Assembly: GCF_000429065.1 (NCBI RefSeq)
Contig: NZ_AUBD01000010.1
Coordinates: 1-64,000, forward strand
Source of the DNA: Silanimonas lenta DSM 16282
GTDB lineage: Bacteria > Pseudomonadota > Gammaproteobacteria > Xanthomonadales > Xanthomonadaceae
DNA: 64,000 nucleotides
Direction: 5' to 3'
Shown here one piece after another: positions 53,897 to 61,756 of this stretch (its first letter is position 1; every line of letters begins with the position of its first letter). The translations under genes were made by a program, and so were the position numbers. The notes under the pieces were generated by a model. The model was not told the origin of the DNA. It saw only the letters and a list, made by a program, of their open reading frames with translations, and ran no database searches.

Positions 53897-56758
53897 ATGA
53901 CCGCTCCCACCTCGCTCGCCGCCAGCGTGCGCCGCGCCCTCGCGCTCGGCCTCGCCGGCAGCACCGCCCTTGCCGGCCAGGCCCTCGCCCAGGGCAGCAC
54001 GCCCGCCGAGGGCACCGAAGCCAAGACCCTCGATGCCGTCCAGGTCACGGGCACCCGCATCCGCCGCGTCGATGCCGAAACCGCGAGCCCCGTGCTGGTG
54101 CTCGACCGCGCCACCATCGAGCGCAGCGGCGCCGTCACGCTCGGCAACCTCATCCAGTCCACGCCCTCGATCGCCGGCGCCGCCACCAACCCGGCGGTGA
54201 ACAACGGCGGCGGCGACGGCGCCTCCACCGTCTCGCTGCGCGGCCTCGGCGAACAGCGCACCCTGCTGCTGCTCGACGGCCGCCGCGTCACCTATGACGA
54301 CATCAACTCGATCCCGGTCGAGATGATCGAGCGCGTCGAGGTACTGAAGGACGGCGCCTCGGCGATCTATGGCTCCGACGCCATCGGCGGCGTGGTGAAC
54401 TTCATCATCAAGCGTGGCTTCGAGGGCGCCACCGCCACCGTGAACTACGGCATCTCCTCGCGCGACGACGGCGAGCGCACCGGCGCCTCCTCGACGCTCG
54501 GCTGGTCGGGCGACCGTGGCTCGGCGATCCTCTCGGTGAACTACAACAAGCAGGAGAAGATCTCCTCGGCCGACCGCGACTTCTCGGCCTTCGCCCTCTA
54601 CCTCTCGACCGGCGTGGTCTCGCGTGCGGGCTCCAGCTCCACGCCGCGCGGCCGCTACACCCTGCCGGCCGCGGTCGCCATTGCCAACGGCCTCGGTGCC
54701 TGCGTCGACGGCAACGGCTTCGCCAACGTCACCCGCCGCGAGGGCACCTCGGGCACCAGCCCCTCGGACTTCCGCTGCTACGTCGGCGGCGAGACCGATT
54801 CCTACAACTACCAGGCCGCCGGCAACGTGGTGATGACGCCGCAGGAGCGCGCCGGCCTCGCCTTCAGCGGCAAGCTGGACCTGACCGAGACGGTGACGGC
54901 CTTCGCCACCTTCCTCGGCCAGAACACCCGCTCCGCCGGCATCATCGCCCCGCTGCCCTTCTTCTCCGACTTCGACGGCATCCCGCTGTCGGGCCAGAGC
55001 ATCTACAACCCCTTCGGCGCCGACGTGAACGGCCGCTACCGCATCCTCGGCCTCGGCGACCGCAGCTACGAGTACGAGACCGATTTCAAGCAGATGTACG
55101 CCGGCCTCGAGGGGGCCATCGGCAACACCTCCTGGCGCTGGGACGCCACCCTGGGCTACGGCCGTCTGGTGCAGACCAACGAGGACGTGGGCTACATCGA
55201 TTATGCCCGCCTCGCCAACGCCCTTGGCCCGTCCTTCCGCGACGCCCAGAACGTGCCGCGCTGCGGCACGCCCGGCAACGTGATCGCCAACTGCACGCCG
55301 ATCAACTTCTTCAACCAGCCCGATCCGGCCACCCCGGAAGGCCAGGCCCAGATCGCCGCGCTGGAAGCCCTGCGCGTGCCGGTGAACGACACCACCACCA
55401 ATACCGAACGCAGCCTGAGCCTGAATTTCAGCGGTGATCTGTTCGAGCTGCCGGCCGGCACGGTCGGCGCCGCCATCGGTGCCGAATACCGCAAGGAGCG
55501 TTTCGCCTTCCGCCCGGCGGCGATCAAGTTCATCCAGGGCGACGGCAGCACCTTCGGCTGCGGCATCAGCTCCGAGAGCTGCGCCAATCCCACCTCGGGG
55601 GCCTCCACGGTGAAGGAACTCTATGCCGAGTTCCTGCTGCCGCTGGCCAGCCGCCTGAACGCCACCCTCGGCACCCGCTGGTCCGACTACGACAGCTTCG
55701 GCAGCACCACCAACAGCAAGCTCGGTCTCGAGTGGCGGGTCATCGACGACCTGATGCTGCGCGGGACCTATGCCGAGGTGTTCCGCGCGCCGACCATCTC
55801 CGATCTCTACGGCGGCATCCGCATCACCAACCCGGTGTACTCCGACCCCTGCAATGGCCGCCCGCTGTCCTGCGTCGGCCTCAGCGGGCCCGGCACCTTC
55901 CAGCAGGGCCTGGGCCAGACCAACGCCCTGCTCGGCGGCAACGAGAACCTGAAGCCGGAGACCGGCGACGTGGTGACCTGGGGCGCGGTGTACTCACCGG
56001 AATGGCTCGATGGCTTCTCCGCCACCCTCGACGTCTGGCGCGTGAGCCTGAAGGACACCATCCAGACCTACGGCACCCAGCCGATCCTCGATGCCTGCTT
56101 CGCCGGCAACGCGGCCTTCTGCAGCCTGTTCACCCGCAATCCGGCCACCGGCGACGTGTTCCTGGTGCAGGACCGCCAGCAGAATGCCGGCACCACGGTC
56201 ACGCGCGGCTTCGACCTCGGCTTCAAGTACGCGCTCGACACCGACTGGGGTAGCTTCCGCTACAGCCTCGACACCACCTATGTGGCGCAGTACGACGTCA
56301 AGGTGATCGTCAACGGCGTGGTGGTGGACCAGCAGTTCAACGCCGGCACCTTCCTGCCCGCCTCGAAGGGCGGCCTCGGCAACTACAGCCGCTGGCGCGC
56401 ACTCGGCACCCTGAACTGGACGATCGGCAACTGGGAGGCGCAGTGGACCCAGCGCTACGTCCATGGCTTCAAGGTCGGCAGCCTGCGCGAGGACGGCCCC
56501 TGCGCCGACAATGCCGGGCGCTCGGTCGTCGGCAACGCGGGCTGCGTGTTCTTCCGCGGCGCCAACACCTACCACAACTTCCAGGTGGGTTACCGCGTCG
56601 ATGACTGGAACACCCGCTTCATGCTCGGTATCGACAATGCCTTCGACAAGCAGCCGGCGATCCTGTACCAGAACAACTCGCTCAACGGCAACATCGACGA
56701 ACGTACCCACGACACCGTGGGCCGCTTCTACTGGGCGAGCGCCACCGTCAGCTTCTGA
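53897..56758 (+). CDS. TonB-dependent outer-membrane receptor
   Basis: This 953-residue receptor takes up a ligand across the outer membrane using TonB energy. The signal peptide ends ALAGQALAQG. A TonB-box-like and plug start is visible in LDAVQVTGTRIRRVDAE, and the plug motif in VEVLKDGASAIYGSDAIGG. The rest is a long beta-barrel with alternating aromatic residues, ending in ASATVSF with the terminal Phe expected of outer-membrane proteins. ATG 53897 has a GAAGGA Shine-Dalgarno eight bases upstream. The ligand is unknown. The sequence resembles the large Xanthomonas/Caulobacter receptor family rather than a known siderophore receptor. A terminator follows the stop. Confidence 0.92.
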   Translation: MTAPTSLAASVRRALALGLAGSTALAGQALAQGSTPAEGTEAKTLDAVQVTGTRIRRVDAETASPVLVLDRATIERSGAVTLGNLIQSTPSIAGAATNPAVNNGGGDGASTVSLRGLGEQRTLLLLDGRRVTYDDINSIPVEMIERVEVLKDGASAIYGSDAIGGVVNFIIKRGFEGATATVNYGISSRDDGERTGASSTLGWSGDRGSAILSVNYNKQEKISSADRDFSAFALYLSTGVVSRAGSSSTPRGRYTLPAAVAIANGLGACVDGNGFANVTRREGTSGTSPSDFRCYVGGETDSYNYQAAGNVVMTPQERAGLAFSGKLDLTETVTAFATFLGQNTRSAGIIAPLPFFSDFDGIPLSGQSIYNPFGADVNGRYRILGLGDRSYEYETDFKQMYAGLEGAIGNTSWRWDATLGYGRLVQTNEDVGYIDYARLANALGPSFRDAQNVPRCGTPGNVIANCTPINFFNQPDPATPEGQAQIAALEALRVPVNDTTTNTERSLSLNFSGDLFELPAGTVGAAIGAEYRKERFAFRPAAIKFIQGDGSTFGCGISSESCANPTSGASTVKELYAEFLLPLASRLNATLGTRWSDYDSFGSTTNSKLGLEWRVIDDLMLRGTYAEVFRAPTISDLYGGIRITNPVYSDPCNGRPLSCVGLSGPGTFQQGLGQTNALLGGNENLKPETGDVVTWGAVYSPEWLDGFSATLDVWRVSLKDTIQTYGTQPILDACFAGNAAFCSLFTRNPATGDVFLVQDRQQNAGTTVTRGFDLGFKYALDTDWGSFRYSLDTTYVAQYDVKVIVNGVVVDQQFNAGTFLPASKGGLGNYSRWRALGTLNWTIGNWEAQWTQRYVHGFKVGSLREDGPCADNAGRSVVGNAGCVFFRGANTYHNFQVGYRVDDWNTRFMLGIDNAFDKQPAILYQNNSLNGNIDERTHDTVGRFYWASATVSF

Positions 56759-56780
56759 CGCAGGGGCCATGCCCACCGAA

Positions 56781-56810
56781 GCCGCGCGGGGCGACCTGCG
56801 CGGCTTTTTT
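56781..56810 (+). terminator. Rho-independent terminator after the receptor gene
   Basis: GCCGCGC (56781-56787) pairs with GCGCGGC (56798-56804) around a 10-base loop, followed by six T residues. It ends on the first base of the stop codon of the convergent sulfotransferase gene. It is the clearest intrinsic terminator in the window. Confidence 0.85.
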
Positions 56811-58672
56811 CATGCCTCGTAGCCGAAGGCCTCGATCCAGGGCCCGAGCAGGCGCAACGCCCCGGAGGACTCGAAGGCAGTGCGGTAGGCCTGCCAGCGC
56901 CCCACGGCCCGGCGGTTCACCGGCTGTACCACCTGGGCGTAGCTCGGCGTGCTGATCGCGCCCTTCGCCCGGGCACGCTCGGTGAAGGCGAGCAGAGAGT
57001 CGTCCCAGGGCAGGCCGAGGAAATCGAACAGTCGCCGACCCTCGCCGGCCACGTCGGCCACCAGCGCCTCGTAGCGCAGGAGGTGGACTGGCAGGCCGAG
57101 CGCCGTGGCATTGCGCTGCCAGTGCGCCATCACCTTCGCGTACATCGCCGCCGTGGACTCCAGCGTGGCGAAAGTGACTGCGAAGGCCGGCGAACGGAAG
57201 TTCTGCATGAAACAGCTCAGCACCACGTCGCAGGGATGGCGAAGCGCGAGGATGACGTGGGCCTGCGGGAACAGCGCGGCTACCAGCGGCAGGCGCACGA
57301 GGTTGAGCGGATTCTTGTCGACCGCCCGCCGCCCGCCGGCCTCACCGAGCTTGCGGCCGACCTCGGTGAAGTAGCGCCCGCGGAGCCGCCCGGCAAGCGC
57401 CCTGTCGAGGCCGGCGAGCGCCGCCGGGTACGGCACTCCTCCGCGCTCGAGCTCGGTGACGAGCCGGTGCAGGAAGGGCTGCTCGTCGAAAGAGGCGAGG
57501 GCCTCGTGGGCATCCAGGAGCTGCTCGAGCAGGGTGGTGCCGGAACGCGGGAAGCCGACGACGAAGACCGGATCCGGGGGAGCCCCCACGGGCCCGGCAT
57601 CGTGGAAGCGGCCCACCGGCGGCACGGGCTCGTCCAGCACCGCCAGCAGGCGCTCTCCGGGCGGCATGCCGGCATGCGCGGCACGCACGCGGGCCAGTTT
57701 CAGGCGATGGCCCTCGCCCGCCTCGGCAATGGCTTCCTCGGCCCGACCGGCTTCAGCCAGGCTCCGGGCGAGCTTGAGATGCAGATCGCCCCGGGCGGCG
57801 AGGTCGCGCGAACGCGCGCAGAGCCGGCGGTAACCGGCGATGGCGCGCCCGTGCTCGCCGCGACGGGCCGCCAGTTGGGCGTCCAGCTCGAGGGCGAGTT
57901 CGGCGATACGGCCTTCGCCCTCCGCCACGCCCGCAACCGTGGCGAAGACCGCGACCGCTTCATCGACCCGGTTGAGCCGCTCCAGGGCCGAGGCGATGCC
58001 GAGCCTGGCCTCGACCTGTTCCGGGTTGGCGGCGGCCGCCTCGCGGAAGCGCGCCAGGGCGTCTTCGTAGAGGCCGATTTCCAGCAGCAGGTGGCCAGCC
58101 TCGAGAGCCGGCTCGGGGTCGAGCGGGCGCCCGGAAAAGGCCGCCATCGCCTCGGCGGCCAGCTCGGGTTCCTCGTTGGCCAGCAGGGTGCGGACATACA
58201 GCAGGACCGCCTCCGGGTCATCCGGAGCCCGGCGCACCAGGGCTTCGGCAAGCGGACGGGCGCTGGCCACGCGCTGATGGGCGAGCAGGGCCCGCACCAT
58301 TGCGAGCAGGAAGGCCTCGTCCCGCGCCCCGAGCCGCTCGGCGCGCTCGAGCGGCGCCAGCGCGTCTACCGCACGATCGAGCTCACAGAGGCAATGCCCA
58401 AGGTTCACCCAATGGGCCGGCTCCTCCGGCTGGACCGACGCCAGCCACTCGAAATGCGGCAGGGCCTCGTCGGGCCGGCGCCGGGCGCTCAGGGCCAGGG
58501 CCAACACGAGCCGGGTCGGGATCTCCTCGGGCCAATGGGCGAGGCGCTGGCGTGCCCCGGCCTCGGCCTCGTCCCAGTGCCCGGCGGCGAAGTATTCGTA
58601 AAGACGCGCCACCGGAGGAGGGGCGGGCGGAAGACTCACGGCAGGGCGATCCCGGGCTGCGGCGGAAGGCAC
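56810..58672 (-). CDS. TPR-repeat sulfotransferase-family protein
   Basis: This protein is about 620 residues. Residues 25-330 form a TPR array (EPAHWVNLGHCLCELDRAVDA, LYEDALARFREAAAANPEQ and others). The C-terminal half is a PAPS-type sulfotransferase fold. The 5'-phosphosulfate loop is VVGFPRSGTTLLEQLLDAH (373-391), and E397 (SFDEQPF) sits where tyrosylprotein sulfotransferases keep the catalytic base. DKNPLNLVRLP and LALRHPCDVVLS follow. There is no signal peptide. GTG 58672 is used here; GTG 58639 (11 codons shorter) is an alternative, and neither has a good Shine-Dalgarno. It is divergent from the hydroxylase gene by 33 bp and convergent with the receptor. The acceptor is unknown. Confidence 0.83.
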   Translation of the reverse strand: MPSAAARDRPAVSLPPAPPPVARLYEYFAAGHWDEAEAGARQRLAHWPEEIPTRLVLALALSARRRPDEALPHFEWLASVQPEEPAHWVNLGHCLCELDRAVDALAPLERAERLGARDEAFLLAMVRALLAHQRVASARPLAEALVRRAPDDPEAVLLYVRTLLANEEPELAAEAMAAFSGRPLDPEPALEAGHLLLEIGLYEDALARFREAAAANPEQVEARLGIASALERLNRVDEAVAVFATVAGVAEGEGRIAELALELDAQLAARRGEHGRAIAGYRRLCARSRDLAARGDLHLKLARSLAEAGRAEEAIAEAGEGHRLKLARVRAAHAGMPPGERLLAVLDEPVPPVGRFHDAGPVGAPPDPVFVVGFPRSGTTLLEQLLDAHEALASFDEQPFLHRLVTELERGGVPYPAALAGLDRALAGRLRGRYFTEVGRKLGEAGGRRAVDKNPLNLVRLPLVAALFPQAHVILALRHPCDVVLSCFMQNFRSPAFAVTFATLESTAAMYAKVMAHWQRNATALGLPVHLLRYEALVADVAGEGRRLFDFLGLPWDDSLLAFTERARAKGAISTPSYAQVVQPVNRRAVGRWQAYRTAFESSGALRLLGPWIEAFGYEA

Positions 58673-58705
58673 GTATTCTAGGCGCCTCCTGCCCGGCACC
58701 CCGAC

Positions 58706-59908
58706 ATGACGGAATCCGTCCAGCCACCTCTCGAGGCCCTGATGGTCCATGCCGGGCAGGCCATGCGTTCCGGGCGCCCGCGCGACGCCGTGCGCCTCAT
58801 CGAAGAGGCCGAGGCCGGGCTGGGAGCAGGGGCGGATGCCGCCCTGCGCGCCGTGCTGCGGCGCAATCTCGGCATCGCGCTCGCCGCGGCCGGGGAGCGC
58901 GAGGCGGGCATCGCCCGGCTGCGCGAGGCCCTGGCCGCCGACCCGGAGCCCGAACTCGCCCATCTCAACCTCGCCCGCCTCCTGCTCGCGCAGGGCGAGC
59001 GGCTCGAAGCCGCGCGGCAGGGCTTCCGGGCCCTGACCCGGGCCCAGGCCAAGGGCCGCTGGCGCGATGCCGGCAGCACGCCACCCGGGCTTCGTCCGCT
59101 GGTGCTGGCGGCGATGGACCTCGTGGATGCCGAGCGCCGGCAGTTGCTGGACGCCCTGCTCCGCCCCTTCGAGGAGGCCCACGGCCGCCCTGCCCTCGCG
59201 CGCATCCGCGCCTGGCTCGAGGCCTACCTCGGGCACGCGCCGCCGGCGCCCTCTGATCCCGCCCGCAAGGCCCGCTTCCTGTTCCTGCCGGGCCTGGCCG
59301 AGGACCGCATCCATCCCCGCTCACGCTTTCCATGGATCGAGGCCCTCGAGGCCCGCACCGACGCGATCCGCGCCGAGGCGCTCGCGGCCTGCGTCGAGGA
59401 TGCCCGCGAATCCTTCCTGCATTTCGGCGAGGGCGAGGATCCCGGCGACTACCTCGGCGGCGCCGAGCCCCGCTGGGAGGCGCGCTTCTTCTACCGCGAC
59501 GGTCGGCGCTTCGGGTCGGTCCATGCCGCCTGCCCGGCCACCTCGGCGGCCATCGAGGCCCTGCCCCTGGTGCGGATCGCCGACCACGCCCCGGAGATCT
59601 GCTTCTCGCTGCTTGGCCCGGACACCCACATCAAGCCGCACCACGGGGTCACCAACACCCGACTCGTGGTGCACCTGCCGCTGGTGGTGCCGCGGGACTG
59701 CGCCCTGCACGTGGCCGGGCTCACCCATGCCTGGCGCGAGGGCGAGGTGCTGGTATTTGACGACACGTGGCTGCACGAGGCCTGGAACCGCAGCGACCGC
59801 GTGCGGATCATCCTGCTGATGGATACCTGGCACCCGGATCTCGAGCCCCCGGAGCGCGAGGCACTCGCCGCCCTGGTCGAGGGCATCGGGCGCTTCAACC
59901 GCGCCTAG
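58706..59908 (+). CDS. TPR protein with aspartyl/asparaginyl beta-hydroxylase domain
   Basis: This 400-residue protein has TPR-like repeats in residues 10-115 (AVLRRNLGIALAAAGEREAGI, EPELAHLNLARLLLAQGERL). An Asp/Asn beta-hydroxylase domain spans about 200-385. Iron and 2-oxoglutarate ligands are in HIKPHHGVTNTRLVVHLPL (H312/H313, R319) and FDDTWLHEAWNRSDRVR (H357, R365 or R367). It should hydroxylate a protein or peptide side chain using iron, oxygen and 2-oxoglutarate. No signal peptide is seen. The upstream gap holds a TATTCTA/TAGAATA element that could serve as a -10 for both divergent genes. The 3' end overlaps rsuA by 14 bp. Confidence 0.85.
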   Translation: MTESVQPPLEALMVHAGQAMRSGRPRDAVRLIEEAEAGLGAGADAALRAVLRRNLGIALAAAGEREAGIARLREALAADPEPELAHLNLARLLLAQGERLEAARQGFRALTRAQAKGRWRDAGSTPPGLRPLVLAAMDLVDAERRQLLDALLRPFEEAHGRPALARIRAWLEAYLGHAPPAPSDPARKARFLFLPGLAEDRIHPRSRFPWIEALEARTDAIRAEALAACVEDARESFLHFGEGEDPGDYLGGAEPRWEARFFYRDGRRFGSVHAACPATSAAIEALPLVRIADHAPEICFSLLGPDTHIKPHHGVTNTRLVVHLPLVVPRDCALHVAGLTHAWREGEVLVFDDTWLHEAWNRSDRVRIILLMDTWHPDLEPPEREALAALVEGIGRFNRA

Positions 59909-60683
59909 GGCCTAAGCCGCGCGCCTCGCCCGGCAGCAGCAGGGCCCGCTGCGCCGCATCGAGCAGGCACCACTCCCCGGCGGCGAGGCCGAGCGCGTCC
60001 AGGGCGAGCCCGCCGATGGCTTCGCGGTGCAGGGCCAGTACGGCATTGCCGGTGGCGGCGAACATCCGCCGCACCTGGTGGTAGCGGCCCTCGTGCAGGG
60101 TGAGGCGGGCCTCGCGTTCGCCCAGCACCTCGAGCGCGGCGGGCAGCAGGGGCTTGGTCTCTCCCTCCAGCATCAGGGTGCCGGCGGCGAAGCGCGCGGC
60201 CTCGTCGCCGCGCAGCGCTTCGGCGAGGCGGACGCGGTAGACCTTGGGCAGATGCCGGCGCGGATGGGTGAGGCGGTGCAGCAGCGGGCCATCATCGGTG
60301 AGCAGCAGCAGGCCCGAAGTGTCCTTGTCGAGCCGCCCCACCGGCGAGACGATCGGATCGCGGCGCTTCCAGCGCGGCGGCAGCAGGTCGTAGACGAGCC
60401 GCCCGGGATCCTTGGTAGAACAGGTGACACCCACCGGCTTGTGCAGGGCCGCCAAGAGGCCCGGGGCCGGGTCGAGCGGCGCGCCATCGAGGCGCAGCGC
60501 CGCATGCGGCAGTCGATGACCGCCGCGGGCCGGAGCGCCCTCGCCCACCTCGTCATCCACGTACAGGGCCCCCCCCGCCGCGTCCGTGACGCGCCCTGCG
60601 GCGATCAGAGCCTCCACCTCACGCCGCGTGCCGTAACCCAGCGCCTGCAGGTACTGCCGCAGCTTCACTGGCTTGCCGCTCAC
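59895..60683 (-). CDS. rsuA: RsuA-family ribosomal pseudouridine synthase
   Basis: This enzyme isomerises a uridine in rRNA, U516 of 16S rRNA if it is a true RsuA. It has 262 residues. An S4-like RNA-binding start (KLRQYLQALGYGTRREVEALI) precedes the synthase domain with catalytic Asp in GRLDKDTSGLLLLTDDG. The end has LTLHEGRYHQVRRMFAATG. RluB/E/F paralogues share these features, so the exact target is not certain. Its ATG overlaps the rsmC stop by 4 bp. The pairing with a 16S methyltransferase supports a small-subunit role. Confidence 0.85.
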   Translation of the reverse strand: MSGKPVKLRQYLQALGYGTRREVEALIAAGRVTDAAGGALYVDDEVGEGAPARGGHRLPHAALRLDGAPLDPAPGLLAALHKPVGVTCSTKDPGRLVYDLLPPRWKRRDPIVSPVGRLDKDTSGLLLLTDDGPLLHRLTHPRRHLPKVYRVRLAEALRGDEAARFAAGTLMLEGETKPLLPAALEVLGEREARLTLHEGRYHQVRRMFAATGNAVLALHREAIGGLALDALGLAAGEWCLLDAAQRALLLPGEARGLGPRRG

Positions 60684-61735
60684 CGTTTCGGCTCCCAGGC
60701 GCGATACACCTTGAAGCCGCCCTGCTCGGCCAGCCGTTCGCTGCGGGCGAAGGCCTCGAGCAGGGCCTCTTCGTAGGGCAGGTGGCGGTTCGCCACCAGC
60801 AGGAGTTGCCCCTCGCGGGTGAGCGCCCGGGCCGCGGCGGCGATGAAGGCTTTGCCCAGCGCCGGCACGCCGCGCGAGCCGACATGGAAGGGCGGGTTGC
60901 AGACGATGGCGTCGAAACGCCCCGGCACACCGCCGGCCACGTCATGCCAGTGGACGCCCACCGGCACCCGGGCAGCCGCGAGATGGCGCCGCGCCAGGTC
61001 GAGGGCCCGGGCCTCGGCCTCGAAGAGCGCGAGCGCCGTGACGCCGGGGCAGCGCTCGAGCACCGCCCGTGCCAAGAGGCCGCTGCCGGCCCCGAGATCG
61101 GCCACCCGCCCACGCAGGCTCGCCGGAAGATGCGCGATGAGCAGGGCCGAGCCGGCATCGAGCCGGCCCTCGTTGAACACCCCGGGGCGCGTCCACAGGC
61201 CGGTGTGCACGTCATGCCGCGGGGCGTCGGCGGCGATCCAGCGCTCCGCCAGCGCCCGTGAGGCGGCGTCCAGCACGGCCGGTCGCGGCCGGGTCCAGAA
61301 GGCGCGGCCATGGGCCTTGCTGAGCACGCCCCCCAAGGGCATCAGGGCCGCGAGATCCCTCTCGAAGGCTTTCGCACCTTCCTCGTTCAGCGCCGCCGCC
61401 AGCACCCGGCCGCCGGGCGCCAGCCCGCACACGGCCCGTGCCAGCAGCGCCCTGCCTTCCTCGCGGGAGCGCGGCAGCAGCAGCAGGGCGAGCGAAGGGG
61501 CAGGAAGCCCGGCGGGTTCGGCGAGCCCGTCATCGACCGGTCCGCGCCCTTCGGCCCGCAGGGCGTCATGCAGCGGCTTCATGCCCTGCGCGAAGGAGAG
61601 GCGAAGGCCGGGCGGCAGGGCCGCGGCAAGACCGGGCAGGGCGCGGAAGACACGCACCGCGGCCGTGGCAGGCAGCCCGGCCAGCACCTGCGGCAGGGCC
61701 GCCTGCAACGCCGTGCCGGCGTTCGGGGGAAGCAT
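60680..61735 (-). CDS. rsmC: 16S rRNA (guanine1207-N2)-methyltransferase RsmC
   Basis: RsmC methylates G1207 of 16S rRNA. It has 351 residues. It shows the RsmC/RlmG architecture: an inactive N-terminal methyltransferase-like half and a C-terminal catalytic half. The SAM loop is VADLGAGSGLLARAV and the catalytic motif IVCNPPFHVGS. The linker GVFNEGRLDAGSALLIAHLP is typical. The start is 21 bp after the end of aceE. RlmG is the alternative, but length and the linker favour RsmC. Confidence 0.88.
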   Translation of the reverse strand: MLPPNAGTALQAALPQVLAGLPATAAVRVFRALPGLAAALPPGLRLSFAQGMKPLHDALRAEGRGPVDDGLAEPAGLPAPSLALLLLPRSREEGRALLARAVCGLAPGGRVLAAALNEEGAKAFERDLAALMPLGGVLSKAHGRAFWTRPRPAVLDAASRALAERWIAADAPRHDVHTGLWTRPGVFNEGRLDAGSALLIAHLPASLRGRVADLGAGSGLLARAVLERCPGVTALALFEAEARALDLARRHLAAARVPVGVHWHDVAGGVPGRFDAIVCNPPFHVGSRGVPALGKAFIAAAARALTREGQLLLVANRHLPYEEALLEAFARSERLAEQGGFKVYRAWEPKR

Positions 61736-61756
61736 GCGGCGCCGCTCCCGCGACGG

